Of a stretch of 19,326 bases of DNA, positions 8,810-15,204 are shown in pieces. The first letter of the stretch is position 1. The number at the start of each line of letters is the position of its first letter. The stretch lies in NCBI GenBank assembly GCA_934203355.1, contig CAKPZC010000041.1, positions 1-19,326 of the forward strand, read 5' to 3'. Source of the DNA: an uncultured Prevotella sp. GTDB lineage: Bacteria; Bacteroidota; Bacteroidia; Bacteroidales; Bacteroidaceae. Below the pieces are notes generated by a model. That model worked only from the letters and a program-made list of their open reading frames with translations. It was not told where the DNA came from and did not search any database. Position numbers and translations under genes: made by a program.

Positions 8810-9073
8810 AGTTTTGAGTTTTGAGTTTTGAGTTTTGAATTGTGCGCTGCGCGCATTTTGAGTTTTGAATTTTGAGTTGTGAGTTTTGAGTTGTGAGTTT
8901 TGTATTTTGAGTTGTTGGCGATTTTGAAGTTTTTTGACTATGAATTCTCAATTCAAAATTGAACAATTCAAAATCGGATTTGCCGATAATTCAAAACTCA
9001 AAATTCAAAACTCAAAATTCAAAATCGGCTCTGCCGATAATTCAAAATTCAACATTCAAAATTCAACATTCAA
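8810..9073. repeat. Second inverted TTTTGAGTT / AATTCAAAA microsatellite array
   Basis: The same design as 6312-6556, filling the gap between pheA and the aminotransferase. TTTTGAGTT-type units on the left and AATTCAAAA/ATTCAACATT units on the right make a large imperfect palindrome. Embedded hairpins include TGCGC-TGC-GCGCA near 8843-8855, a decayed TCGGA-TTT-GCCGA near 8974, and ATCGGC-TCT-GCCGAT near 9024-9038. Positions 8904-9019 match 6441-6556 with two differences (8978 and 9004). The last codons and stop of pheA (complement of 9063-9065) are written in repeat sequence. Confidence 0.9.
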
Positions 9074-9893
9074 CATACTCTCCGAGTATTTTCAGCGAGC
9101 GTGTGAGTGGTATTATGGCGTCGATGCTCTGCCGATAGCGTGTCAGACTGTCGAATGTCAGGTCCACATAGAACAGGTATTCCCACTCGCATCCTATCAC
9201 GGGCAGCGACTGTATCTTGGTGAGGTTGATGCCATAGAACGACAGTATGGTCAGTACCTTGGAGAGCGAACCCTCCTCGTGGGCTACATGAAACACGATG
9301 CTCGACTTGTTGGCTTTCTCCAGGGGGCGCAGGAAGTCAGCCTTGTTGGGATTCGACACAACCAGAAAACGCGTGAAGTTGTGCTTGTTGTCCTGTATCT
9401 GGTCTTCCATCACCTTCAGCCCGTAGAGCCTTGCCGCCGACGCATTGCAGATGGCAGCCCAGCCTCTGCATTTATGCTTGGCTATATATTCTGCCGACCC
9501 TGCCGTGTCGTCGGCCTCTACTGCCTTTATGCCCGGATGAGCGGCAAGGAAGGCGTTGCACTGGGCGAGGGCTACTGGATGGGAATGCACCTCGGTTATT
9601 GTCGACCAGTCGTCGTCGGGCAGACAGCAGATGCAATGCTCTATGTGGAGCTTATGCTCGCCCACCACCGTGGCTCCCGACTCGCGCAACAACTCGTAGT
9701 TGTGGAGCAGACTCCCGGCTATGGTGTTCTCTATCGCCGTGATGCCTATTATCGTGGGGTCGCGCCTCATGGCCTCGTACACCTGCTCGAAGGTGGCGCA
9801 ACAGACAAGCTGTATCTGCTCGCCATCGAAATATTGATGGGCGGCGATGTCGTGAAACGAACCCTGAAATCCCTGTATTGCTATTCTTTTCAT
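9063..9893 (-). CDS. pheA: Prephenate dehydratase with ACT domain
   Basis: A 276-residue monofunctional enzyme that converts prephenate to phenylpyruvate. The periplasmic-binding-like catalytic domain (about residues 1-180) shows IAIQGFQGSFHDIAA, the ITAIENTIAGSLLHNY block, VHSHPVALAQCNAFL, the GWAAICNASAARLYGL block and the catalytic-type NFTRFLVVS motif. The ACT domain follows (about 190-270). Its usual Phe-binding motifs are altered: GSLS instead of GALV, and QSLP instead of ESRP. The frame remains open to 9938, but those codons overlap the terminator hairpin, and homology starts at MKRIAIQGF, so 9893 is taken as the start. It is the first gene of the aromatic operon and follows a leader-peptide attenuator. 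Confidence 0.94.
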   Translation of the reverse strand: MKRIAIQGFQGSFHDIAAHQYFDGEQIQLVCCATFEQVYEAMRRDPTIIGITAIENTIAGSLLHNYELLRESGATVVGEHKLHIEHCICCLPDDDWSTITEVHSHPVALAQCNAFLAAHPGIKAVEADDTAGSAEYIAKHKCRGWAAICNASAARLYGLKVMEDQIQDNKHNFTRFLVVSNPNKADFLRPLEKANKSSIVFHVAHEEGSLSKVLTILSFYGINLTKIQSLPVIGCEWEYLFYVDLTFDSLTRYRQSIDAIIPLTRSLKILGEYVEC

Positions 9894-9918
9894 CCTTTTT
9901 CCCTTTTTTAGAAAAACT

Positions 9919-9955
9919 AAAAAACCCCGCTTCCACATTTATGAGCGAAGCGGGG
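9919..9955 (-). terminator. Intrinsic terminator (attenuator) before pheA
   Basis: In minus-strand RNA sense, CCCCGCTTC (complement of 9947-9955) pairs perfectly over 9 bp with GAAGCGGGG (complement of 9925-9933) across a 13-base loop and is followed by six U (complement of 9919-9924). It lies 26 bases upstream of the pheA start and downstream of the promoter and leader ORF, so it would stop transcription before the operon. The upstream copy of the GAAGCGGGG arm at 10021-10029 can compete for the same partner. Confidence 0.85.
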
Positions 9956-10031
9956 CAAGTATTTCTGTTCTTTATTGTCTATACTCTCTATATCACCTAA
10001 GAATGAATCAGCATACGACTCCCCGCTTCAC
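9945..10031 (-). promoter_or_regulatory. Antiterminator pairing in the pheA leader
   Basis: The leader carries a second copy of the terminator 3' arm: GAAGCGGGG (complement of 10021-10029). It can pair with CCCCGCTTC (complement of 9947-9955) over the same 9 bp, plus a G-U and a G-C pair, making about 11 bp. That would exclude the terminator stem. The competing copy lies inside both candidate leader reading frames, just after their aromatic codons, so ribosome position would decide which stem forms. The pairing is seen in the sequence; the mechanism is inferred. Confidence 0.75.
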
Positions 10032-10086
10032 AATTGCTTGTAAAGTAAAAGTAAAATCGGTAAATGTATGCATATACGTTGTTCAT
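9997..10086 (-). CDS. Aromatic leader peptide of the pheA operon
   Basis: A 29-codon ORF, too short for ordinary gene calling, begins at ATG (complement of 10084-10086) about 23 bases after the predicted transcription start. It opens MNNV and continues YAYIYRFYFYF: five Tyr and three Phe codons in 11. It ends in TAG (complement of 9997-9999) before the terminator. This is the typical structure of a ribosome-mediated attenuation leader, and Tyr plus Phe codons suit an operon that makes both. Its last Phe codon lies 12 bases before the antiterminator segment. An overlapping frame starting at 10073 (MHTFTDFTFT..., 21 codons, three Phe, stop at 10008) is the alternative leader. The peptide itself probably has no function beyond being translated. 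Confidence 0.75.
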   Translation of the reverse strand: MNNVYAYIYRFYFYFTSNCEAGSRMLIHS

Positions 10087-10116
10087 AACTTGGTTTCTCT
10101 TATTTTTTGTTTAATG

Positions 10117-10148
10117 CAAAAGTATAACAATAATTCGTTTCACGCAAA
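10117..10148 (-). promoter_or_regulatory. Promoter of the aromatic operon
   Basis: On the minus strand, TTTG (complement of 10145-10148) and TACTTTTG (complement of 10117-10124) are 20 bases apart, a good match to the Bacteroidota -33/-7 pattern. Initiation near 10109 would place the leader ORF start about 23 bases downstream. Confidence 0.7.
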
Positions 10149-10195
10149 TTTTTTACGATAAAATGTCACCATCAGCGCATTTTTTCTTACACAAA

Positions 10196-10211
10196 GGTGT
10201 CGTTCGGCACC
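10196..10211 (-). terminator. Weak hairpin after the TPR gene
   Basis: A 6-bp stem, GGTGTC-GTTC-GGCACC with one G-U pair, lies about 22 bases after the TPR gene stop. In the minus-strand sense it is followed by TTTGTGT rather than a clean U-tract, so termination is only possible, not shown. Confidence 0.3.
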
Positions 10212-10232
10212 AATATGCCTATGTTCTCATTA

Positions 10233-11105
10233 TTATATATCGTTGTTGAACACCTTATAGGGGTCTATTTGCTGCAACTTCTGCTTCACCTCCTGCCCTA
10301 TGCCCTCCGTGGGTTGTGGAGCGTCGGCCTCCATCTCGCTTGCCATAGCCTCGTCTTGAGCAGCAGCCGCCTCATCGCCGAGAGCCCTCAGCGCCTCGCC
10401 ACGCTCCCTGTAGGCATCAATCGAGAAGGGATTCACGTCGACCACCTTGCCATAGACTTCCACCGCCTCGCGCAGCCTTCCCGACGCTTTCTCCACGCGT
10501 GCCTTCAGCAGCAACACGTCCTCGCTGCCTTCTATGCGCTCATACAGATAGTCGGCGTCGATGGCAGCATCGGCGACATCGCCATTCTCCAGCAACACGC
10601 TGCCGCGAAGCAGGCGCGCCACGTCGAAATCCTCGCGAAGGCCAATTGCCTTGGTCAGCATGGCTACAGCATTGGTGGCGTCGCCCTGACCACGACACGC
10701 CTTGGCATAGAGAAAAAGGGCTTCGACGTTGTCGCCGTCGACAAGCAGCGCCTTCTCGCAAGCCTCCGACATGGCGGTGTAGTTCTCCATCATATATGCC
10801 ACCTCTGCCATGCGCAGCAACACAGCCACGTTGTCACGGGCCGACTCATGCACCAGGCGCAACTGCTCGTAGGCGTTCTGAAGGTCGCCCACAGCCATAT
10901 AGGCACGCGACAGGTAGTCGCGACACTCAAGGTCGCCACCGTCGAGCTCAAGGGCGTGGACAAAACACTTGACGGCATAGTCGTATTGCTGCGCGCGCAG
11001 GGCACGCACACCGTCGTATTTCAACACGTCGAAATTCTTAGCCTCCTCGCGGCGAACGTCGTCCGAAGACTTGCCGCCACCAAATAATTTCTTCAATAAA
11101 TTCAT
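10233..11105 (-). CDS. Tetratricopeptide-repeat protein
   Basis: A 290-residue, mostly helical protein made of TPR-like units. Recognisable repeats include YDGVRALRAQQYDYAVKCF followed by VHALELDGG (about 29-57), YLSRAYMAVGDLQNAYEQL, VALLRMAEVAYMMENYTAM, ALFLYAKACRGQGDATNAV, LLRGSVLLENGDVADAAID and LLKARVEKASGRLREAVEV, with the DVNPFSIDAY linker. There is no signal peptide or membrane segment; the N-terminus (MNLLKKLFGGGKSS) is short and basic. TPR arrays bind partner proteins, and no specific partner or enzyme activity can be read here. It is a single-gene unit between the aromatic operon and the accessory region. The C-terminal 45 residues are acidic and probably disordered. Confidence 0.85.
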   Translation of the reverse strand: MNLLKKLFGGGKSSDDVRREEAKNFDVLKYDGVRALRAQQYDYAVKCFVHALELDGGDLECRDYLSRAYMAVGDLQNAYEQLRLVHESARDNVAVLLRMAEVAYMMENYTAMSEACEKALLVDGDNVEALFLYAKACRGQGDATNAVAMLTKAIGLREDFDVARLLRGSVLLENGDVADAAIDADYLYERIEGSEDVLLLKARVEKASGRLREAVEVYGKVVDVNPFSIDAYRERGEALRALGDEAAAAQDEAMASEMEADAPQPTEGIGQEVKQKLQQIDPYKVFNNDI

Positions 11106-11221
11106 CGTTTTTATTTATGTTTAGGTTTCTCAAGCGAAAGTGGTAATTGGAAGTTATTGGAAGTTAACTCGCTTCGCTCGTGAAGTTAATGTACATATGT
11201 TCTATTATTTACTATTTTCTG

Positions 11222-11229
11222 CAAAGTTA
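11222..11229 (-). promoter_or_regulatory. Promoter -7 element for the TPR gene
   Basis: The complement of 11222-11229 reads TAACTTTG, a perfect TAnnTTTG element, about 117 bases before the TPR gene. No TTG was found at the expected 19-21 base spacing upstream (the nearest is at 12 bases), so the call rests on the -7 element alone. Confidence 0.4.
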
Positions 11230-11333
11230 ACACAAAATCGCCAAACATTTGCGCTTACTCTTTTTTAATTTAGCCTCGCCACTCTATTTTTTCTGCTTTC
11301 AAGGCTAAAACAATGGGCATCAAAACAAAAAAA

Positions 11334-11507
11334 GAGGGTATGTCAAAATAGGAGTTAGAGGAAGTTAAGAAGAAGTTAATCCATCTACGATGGATGGAAG
11401 TTAACGGACAAATGCTTTATTTTCAACAAATTATACATATGTCCGCTAAATTCCGTTAACTTCGGGCGAAGCCCAAACTTCCGTTAACTCCTATTTTGCA
11501 CACCCTC
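11334..11507. repeat. Nested palindromic element built on GAAGTTAA units
   Basis: This 174-bp element lies between the DUF5675-like gene and the TPR gene. Outer arms GAGGGTATGTCAAAATA (from 11334) and TATTTTGCACACCCTC (to about 11507) are inverted repeats with small differences; CAAAATAGGAGTTA (11344-11357) and TAACTCCTATTTTG (11485-11498) are perfect. Inner arms GGAAGTTAACGGACA and TGTCCGCTAAATTCCGTTAACTTC also pair. Short hairpins sit inside: TCCATC-TAC-GATGGA near 11380-11394 and GGGC-GAA-GCCC near 11464-11474. Similar GGAAGTTA units occur at 11148-11187. It contains no gene. The rest of 11106-11518 shows only the -7 element above. Confidence 0.8.
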
Positions 11508-11518
11508 CCCGTTAAGGC

Positions 11519-11962
11519 TCAGCCCTCGCCTACTGTCAGCTCTATTGGCTCGCCCCTAAGCTGGGCCTTGTTGAGACGGTCGATAAGGCGATTGAAACTG
11601 ACGGCTGGATGGAGCATAACGCCCTGACACAGACGCTCGCCAACAATGATGCTGCCATCGTTGCGCTTGTTCACTCCGTTGCCAGGCTTCAACATAGGGC
11701 ACACTACTGGCATGCGGCTGTTGAGCGACACACCACGCTGCTTGGGGCAACGACTACAGTCGGGCATCGCGCCACCCGACACGAGAACAAGCGGCATCTT
11801 GCGGTTGTATTGCTTGCAACGACTAACAACTATGGGATAGGTGCCTAAAGGGAGACACGAGCCGGCAAACTCCGAACAGTCGCAGACATGCTGACCAGAT
11901 ATAGCAAGAGTGCCGTCGGAAGAACCATTATGGGTGCGGGTGCGATGAAGAATGATATTCAT
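11519..11962 (-). CDS. DUF5675-like protein
   Basis: A 147-residue protein that resembles the DUF5675 family, found in Bacteroidota accessory regions and phage-like clusters. The part I recognise is the N-terminal layout: a strand ending GTLAISGQHVCDCSE, then CLPLGTYPIVVSRCK (about residues 42-56), which corresponds to the family pattern of a short beta segment followed by a Pro-x-Gly-x-Tyr turn. It has eight cysteines, including CPKQRG and DCSR, which is high for a cytosolic protein; metal binding is possible. There is no signal peptide. It lies 136 bases downstream of the DUF3987 gene on the same strand, separated by the 9-bp repeat array, so co-transcription is plausible. The function of the family is not known to me. 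Confidence 0.65.
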   Translation of the reverse strand: MNIILHRTRTHNGSSDGTLAISGQHVCDCSEFAGSCLPLGTYPIVVSRCKQYNRKMPLVLVSGGAMPDCSRCPKQRGVSLNSRMPVVCPMLKPGNGVNKRNDGSIIVGERLCQGVMLHPAVSFNRLIDRLNKAQLRGEPIELTVGEG

Positions 11963-12022
11963 GTTTTTATTGAATTTATTTAAGTTTATTGGAAATGATG
12001 ATTATTAACTATATATGAAAAC

Positions 12023-12076
12023 ACACGTGGAGTAACCGGAGTAACCGGAGTAACCGGAGTAACCGAAGTAACTGGA
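12023..12076. repeat. GGAGTAACC 9-bp tandem repeat, copy 1
   Basis: After ACACGTGG come about five tandem units of GGAGTAACC, the last ones degenerating (GAAGTAACTGG). The first 33 bases (12023-12055) are identical to 18084-18116. The array lies between the DUF5675-like and DUF3987 genes. Units are shorter than typical plasmid iterons, and the function is unknown. Confidence 0.9.
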
Positions 12077-12098
12077 GCTACTACAACAATTAGCCTAA

Positions 12099-14351
12099 TT
12101 ATTTTGCGAGCTTCACAAACACATCGCCCTGCTTCTCGATGATGTTGTTCTCAGTCCAACGGTGCACTATTGTCTTCAGCGGTGAATGTACGCTCTGCGC
12201 GCTTGCAGCCTTCCTCAAGTCGTCAATAGTGAACGCGTCGCCCATGGCTTCAAACAGCGTTGGATAGCGTTTTGTCTTGGGAGTCTCATAGTCCATGGCC
12301 TGTTCGTTCACCTTGTTCGAATACCTATTGATGAGCGAGTTGAGTATGAAATTGCTCACCCACAGCGCAAACTCTATGGTGTAGGCACGTCGCGAGGCGT
12401 TGGTGTTGCCCCATAGAAACGCTGCCACCATACCTGCCCGGAATCCTATCAACGCCGAGCGACGCATAAACTGGTCGCGTGCATGGTCGTCGTCGCGTAT
12501 GGCTTGCAACCTTTGCTTCTCAATCCACTTCTCAATGCCCTTGTTCAGCCATTCCAATTTCATGTTATGCTCGGGTTTCACATTACCTTCTACGTCTTGG
12601 CATATGTCCATTAGAGATTCTATTTTCTTTTCTACGATTTTTTTTTGCCGTAAAGTAAATTCTATGCGTTTAGGCATTGGCTTGCCAAACTGCGAGGGCA
12701 AATCCACCATTATGCAGCGTGTGATGAGTCCGTCCTCCACGTTAGGATAAGCCCGAGCCATGGTTCCTGGTGTGCCAAGCGTCACAAGGTTGTAGCGCAT
12801 TCGGCATGTTGCCGAGAAACTCGCCTCGCTGCGGTAGTCTTGTCCATATAGACCTCCCTCGCCGTCCTGTGCAATACGGTATATGTCGGACTTCTGTGCC
12901 CAAGCTCCCGACTTGTTGGTGTTGGTCAGCGTGTCTGCTTCGGCAGATATTGATATCAGATGCAATCCGTTAGCCTGCACCATGCGTTTAATGAGCTGTG
13001 CAACCGACACCTTGGCAGGGATGTCGCGCACAATGGGGCGCGGTTCTTCTGCCTGCTTCTTAGCATTCTTGTTGAGTTGGCATTGGCGTTGGTATTCTGC
13101 CTCAAGAGCCCGTCCCTCTTCGTCCTTCATTCGCACCTTATTCAGGCAGATGTCGGGTATGCGCAGGAGCGAACCCTTGCCACTTGCTGGTGGTGCAATA
13201 ACATTGACAATAAAAGAAGGTGCCTGTTTCTCGCCGTCGAGATAAGTGGCACGCATTCGGCTGCCAAGGAATCCACACACCGCCAGACTCACCATTATTG
13301 TGGCAGGTTTGAAGTCGGATGGTGCTGTGGCGACAAACTCGCGTATCAGCGGAGGCAGGTGCGACTCGTCAGGCAAGACAATTGGCGAGGGCGCAGGCAT
13401 ACTGCCGTCGGGGTCAGAGTTCATAATATAACTGCCCGACCGCCATACAATGCCAAACTCGCGAAGCACATTATACAACATACAAGGCAGACGTTCTGTG
13501 CGTGCGGATTTACAAGCCGAGTCGCATACGGCACGCACTTCCTGTTCGCTCAGTCCAAACTTAGGACACACCTTGAAGAGCAAATCGGGTTGGCGGTCGG
13601 TTATGTTGCTCAGCAATCGGCAGATTAGGTAAAGACGGTTGTTGCGCTCGCCTTGACATGGTTCGCCGCCGCTCTCCTCCACAAGTCGCTCCACAATCTT
13701 ACTATATTCCACTCCCTTGAAACATAGCGGCTCCTCGTGCTCCTCTGGCTTACGCTCGTCGTGCTCCTCTGGGCGTGAAGGAGGAACTGTGGGGACTTTG
13801 ACGGGTGTACAAACAGCATCGTTGTTTTCAATCAGACACGACGGAGAGTCGCTGAATACGGCTGGGTTGAAATAGTAGAAGTACGAGCGAGGCACAAGAA
13901 ACGAGAGTCGTGCCATATCGCGTGTACATGCGTCGTGCTCCACGCCGATTTCATGGGCCAACCACGCCTGGTTCTCGCTAATGCTACTGAATCCAGGGCG
14001 ACACCGTGCCACAATGCGCATTCCGTGTGTCGATGGGGTCTTGTGTACCACATCAATCCCAAGCTCCTGTATGCGAGGCTCTACCTTTACGAACAGAGCG
14101 TCGGGGTCGTTAATGTGGTCGATGTCGAGGGCAAACAAGCCCGATGGTATTGCATTGGTATTTGCGCGTTTACCACCACCATAGGAAGCTTGCCAACACA
14201 CAGCTGGCAGCTGTTTCTTGAGGGAAAGGTCGCCATGAGCGATGGCCTTGCATAGTTCGACGAGATGCGAGTCGTTGATGAGTTGTTCGAAACGCTCACG
14301 GTCAAGCGGCTGGGGGTCGTGCCTTACTGACACGCAATAATCAAAAATCAT
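12099..14351 (-). CDS. BT4734-like/DUF3987 primase-helicase-like protein
   Basis: A 750-residue two-part protein. The N-terminal part (about 1-170) resembles the BT4734/VirE-type N-terminal domain: IPSGLFALDIDHIND with acidic residues in a primase-polymerase-like strand, DVVHKTPSTHGMRIVARC, and ARLSFLVPRSYFYYFNP. A helical stretch follows (about 215-285, NNRLYLICRLLSNITDRQP). The C-terminal part (about 325-640) is DUF3987-like, with a P-loop-like APPASGKGS (about 390) and acidic ISAEADTL (about 470). In Bacteroidota such proteins are common near HU-type and lysozyme/DUF5675-type genes, and an HU gene lies 3' of the region here, but an activity has not been established to my knowledge; primase plus ATPase is inferred from the folds. 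It is transcribed divergently from the ABC-3C operon across 266 bases. Confidence 0.85.
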   Translation of the reverse strand: MIFDYCVSVRHDPQPLDRERFEQLINDSHLVELCKAIAHGDLSLKKQLPAVCWQASYGGGKRANTNAIPSGLFALDIDHINDPDALFVKVEPRIQELGIDVVHKTPSTHGMRIVARCRPGFSSISENQAWLAHEIGVEHDACTRDMARLSFLVPRSYFYYFNPAVFSDSPSCLIENNDAVCTPVKVPTVPPSRPEEHDERKPEEHEEPLCFKGVEYSKIVERLVEESGGEPCQGERNNRLYLICRLLSNITDRQPDLLFKVCPKFGLSEQEVRAVCDSACKSARTERLPCMLYNVLREFGIVWRSGSYIMNSDPDGSMPAPSPIVLPDESHLPPLIREFVATAPSDFKPATIMVSLAVCGFLGSRMRATYLDGEKQAPSFIVNVIAPPASGKGSLLRIPDICLNKVRMKDEEGRALEAEYQRQCQLNKNAKKQAEEPRPIVRDIPAKVSVAQLIKRMVQANGLHLISISAEADTLTNTNKSGAWAQKSDIYRIAQDGEGGLYGQDYRSEASFSATCRMRYNLVTLGTPGTMARAYPNVEDGLITRCIMVDLPSQFGKPMPKRIEFTLRQKKIVEKKIESLMDICQDVEGNVKPEHNMKLEWLNKGIEKWIEKQRLQAIRDDDHARDQFMRRSALIGFRAGMVAAFLWGNTNASRRAYTIEFALWVSNFILNSLINRYSNKVNEQAMDYETPKTKRYPTLFEAMGDAFTIDDLRKAASAQSVHSPLKTIVHRWTENNIIEKQGDVFVKLAK

Positions 14352-14470
14352 ATTTATAAAAGTTTAAATTTATTATCTATTAATAGCGAACATCCTCTAC
14401 TTCCAAACAACTTTCGTTTACAAAGCCATAGGAATAATTAGACGATTGTACGCGAATCATTTTTCTGGTG

Positions 14471-14478
14471 CAAAGTTA
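14471..14478 (-). promoter_or_regulatory. -7 element for the DUF3987 gene
   Basis: The complement of 14471-14478 reads TAACTTTG, a perfect Bacteroidota -7 element, about 120 bases upstream of the DUF3987 gene. No clear TTG lies 19-21 bases further upstream; that stretch is A/G-rich on the plus strand. Confidence 0.4.
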
Positions 14479-14549
14479 ACACGGAGTAGCCGAAGAAAAA
14501 AAGAAAGAAAATTATTACAACTTTCTTCTTTCTTTTGTGCTGAAAATCA

Positions 14550-14557
14550 TACCTTTG
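14550..14557 (+). promoter_or_regulatory. -7 element for the ABC-3C operon
   Basis: TACCTTTG matches the TAnnTTTG consensus, 60 bases before the first gene of the operon. The -33 region is a T/C-rich run (14521-14537) with TTTG only 12 bases upstream, so the promoter is non-ideal and could depend on an activator. Confidence 0.5.
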
Positions 14558-14561
14558 CAGA

Positions 14562-14581
14562 TGTGAAAAGAAAGTTTCACA
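14562..14581 (+). promoter_or_regulatory. Inverted repeat TGTGAAA-N6-TTTCACA at the start site
   Basis: Two perfect 7-bp arms are separated by six bases, beginning five bases after the -7 element, so the repeat would cover the predicted transcription start. This is the size and place of a repressor operator. No dedicated regulator gene is adjacent. In RNA it would form only a weak A-U stem. Confidence 0.45.
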
Positions 14582-14617
14582 TAGTATACATTTTGTTTAA
14601 TTAAAAGAGTTCACCAA

Positions 14618-15202
14618 ATGAAAGAACAACGAAATTCAGAATTCGCTCCAAATATTCAAATATTCGTAGAGAATGGCGGCATTTATAACAATGTGCCCAA
14701 CGCGACAACAGTGAACAATACCCACAATCATTATTACAACTACGGCAATATGCCGAATGCACACACAACAACTCAGAATAGCCAAGGAGCAGAAAATTCA
14801 AAGATTGTTGACAGAGAAAAAAACGACGCTTTAAAGAAAGAGCTAAAGAAAGACATACTCGAATATGTTGACAAAATCAGCCTCTTTGTGGCAGACCAAT
14901 GGAAGAATAAATACACTCAGCTTTGGCGCGAAATTCTCAACATCAACGAGGTGGAGGCAGAGGTGTTCAATACCGGCAGGCAGCGCAACACAAATTTCAA
15001 CCGAAATCTGATAGGCAATATCATACGCCTACTTTGCAACAAGGGAGTGATAGTGAAAACCAACAACACGAAATTGGCAATAACGTTGGAAGGGGGCAAT
15101 GGTGGCTCACTAAGGGGGCAGATAGGCAACACGCCAAGCAACAAAATAATCAAAGAAAAAATAAATAAGCTCATTGACAATATGAACAACAACCCCAAAT
15201 AG
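14618..15202 (+). CDS. ABC-3C-associated protein with Asn/Tyr-rich N-terminal motif
   Basis: A 194-residue protein not assigned to a named family. Residues about 12-47 are Asn-rich and low in charge, with GGIYNNVPNATTVNN followed by HNHYYN. A helical segment (about 65-110) leads to the compact C-terminal domain (about 90-185): QWKNKYTQLWREIL, RQRNTNFNRNLIGNIIRLL, then the short-strand pair VIVKTNNTKLAITLEGG and a closing helix NKIIKEKINKLID. A helix followed by two short strands could be a winged helix, but this is only a visual impression. The N-terminal motif recurs in the next gene, whose start is 2 bases after this stop. As first gene of the ABC-3C operon it may be the effector, the sensor or an autoregulator. 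Codon use is A-rich compared with the core genes. Confidence 0.8.
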   Translation: MKEQRNSEFAPNIQIFVENGGIYNNVPNATTVNNTHNHYYNYGNMPNAHTTTQNSQGAENSKIVDREKNDALKKELKKDILEYVDKISLFVADQWKNKYTQLWREILNINEVEAEVFNTGRQRNTNFNRNLIGNIIRLLCNKGVIVKTNNTKLAITLEGGNGGSLRGQIGNTPSNKIIKEKINKLIDNMNNNPK

Positions 15203-15204
15203 AC

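Noticed and set aside
9894..9938. Upstream start of PheA at 9938 (MWKRGFLVFLKKGKR...)
   Set aside because: These codons overlap the terminator stem and U-tract, and PheA homology begins at MKRIAIQGF.
10197..11087. 296-codon plus-strand ORF antisense to the TPR gene
   Set aside because: The minus-strand frame has clear TPR repeats; the antisense frame is His/Leu-rich, as expected from complementing TPR codons.
12023..12076. CRISPR-like array
   Set aside because: The 9-bp units are directly adjacent with no unique spacers, and no cas gene is present.
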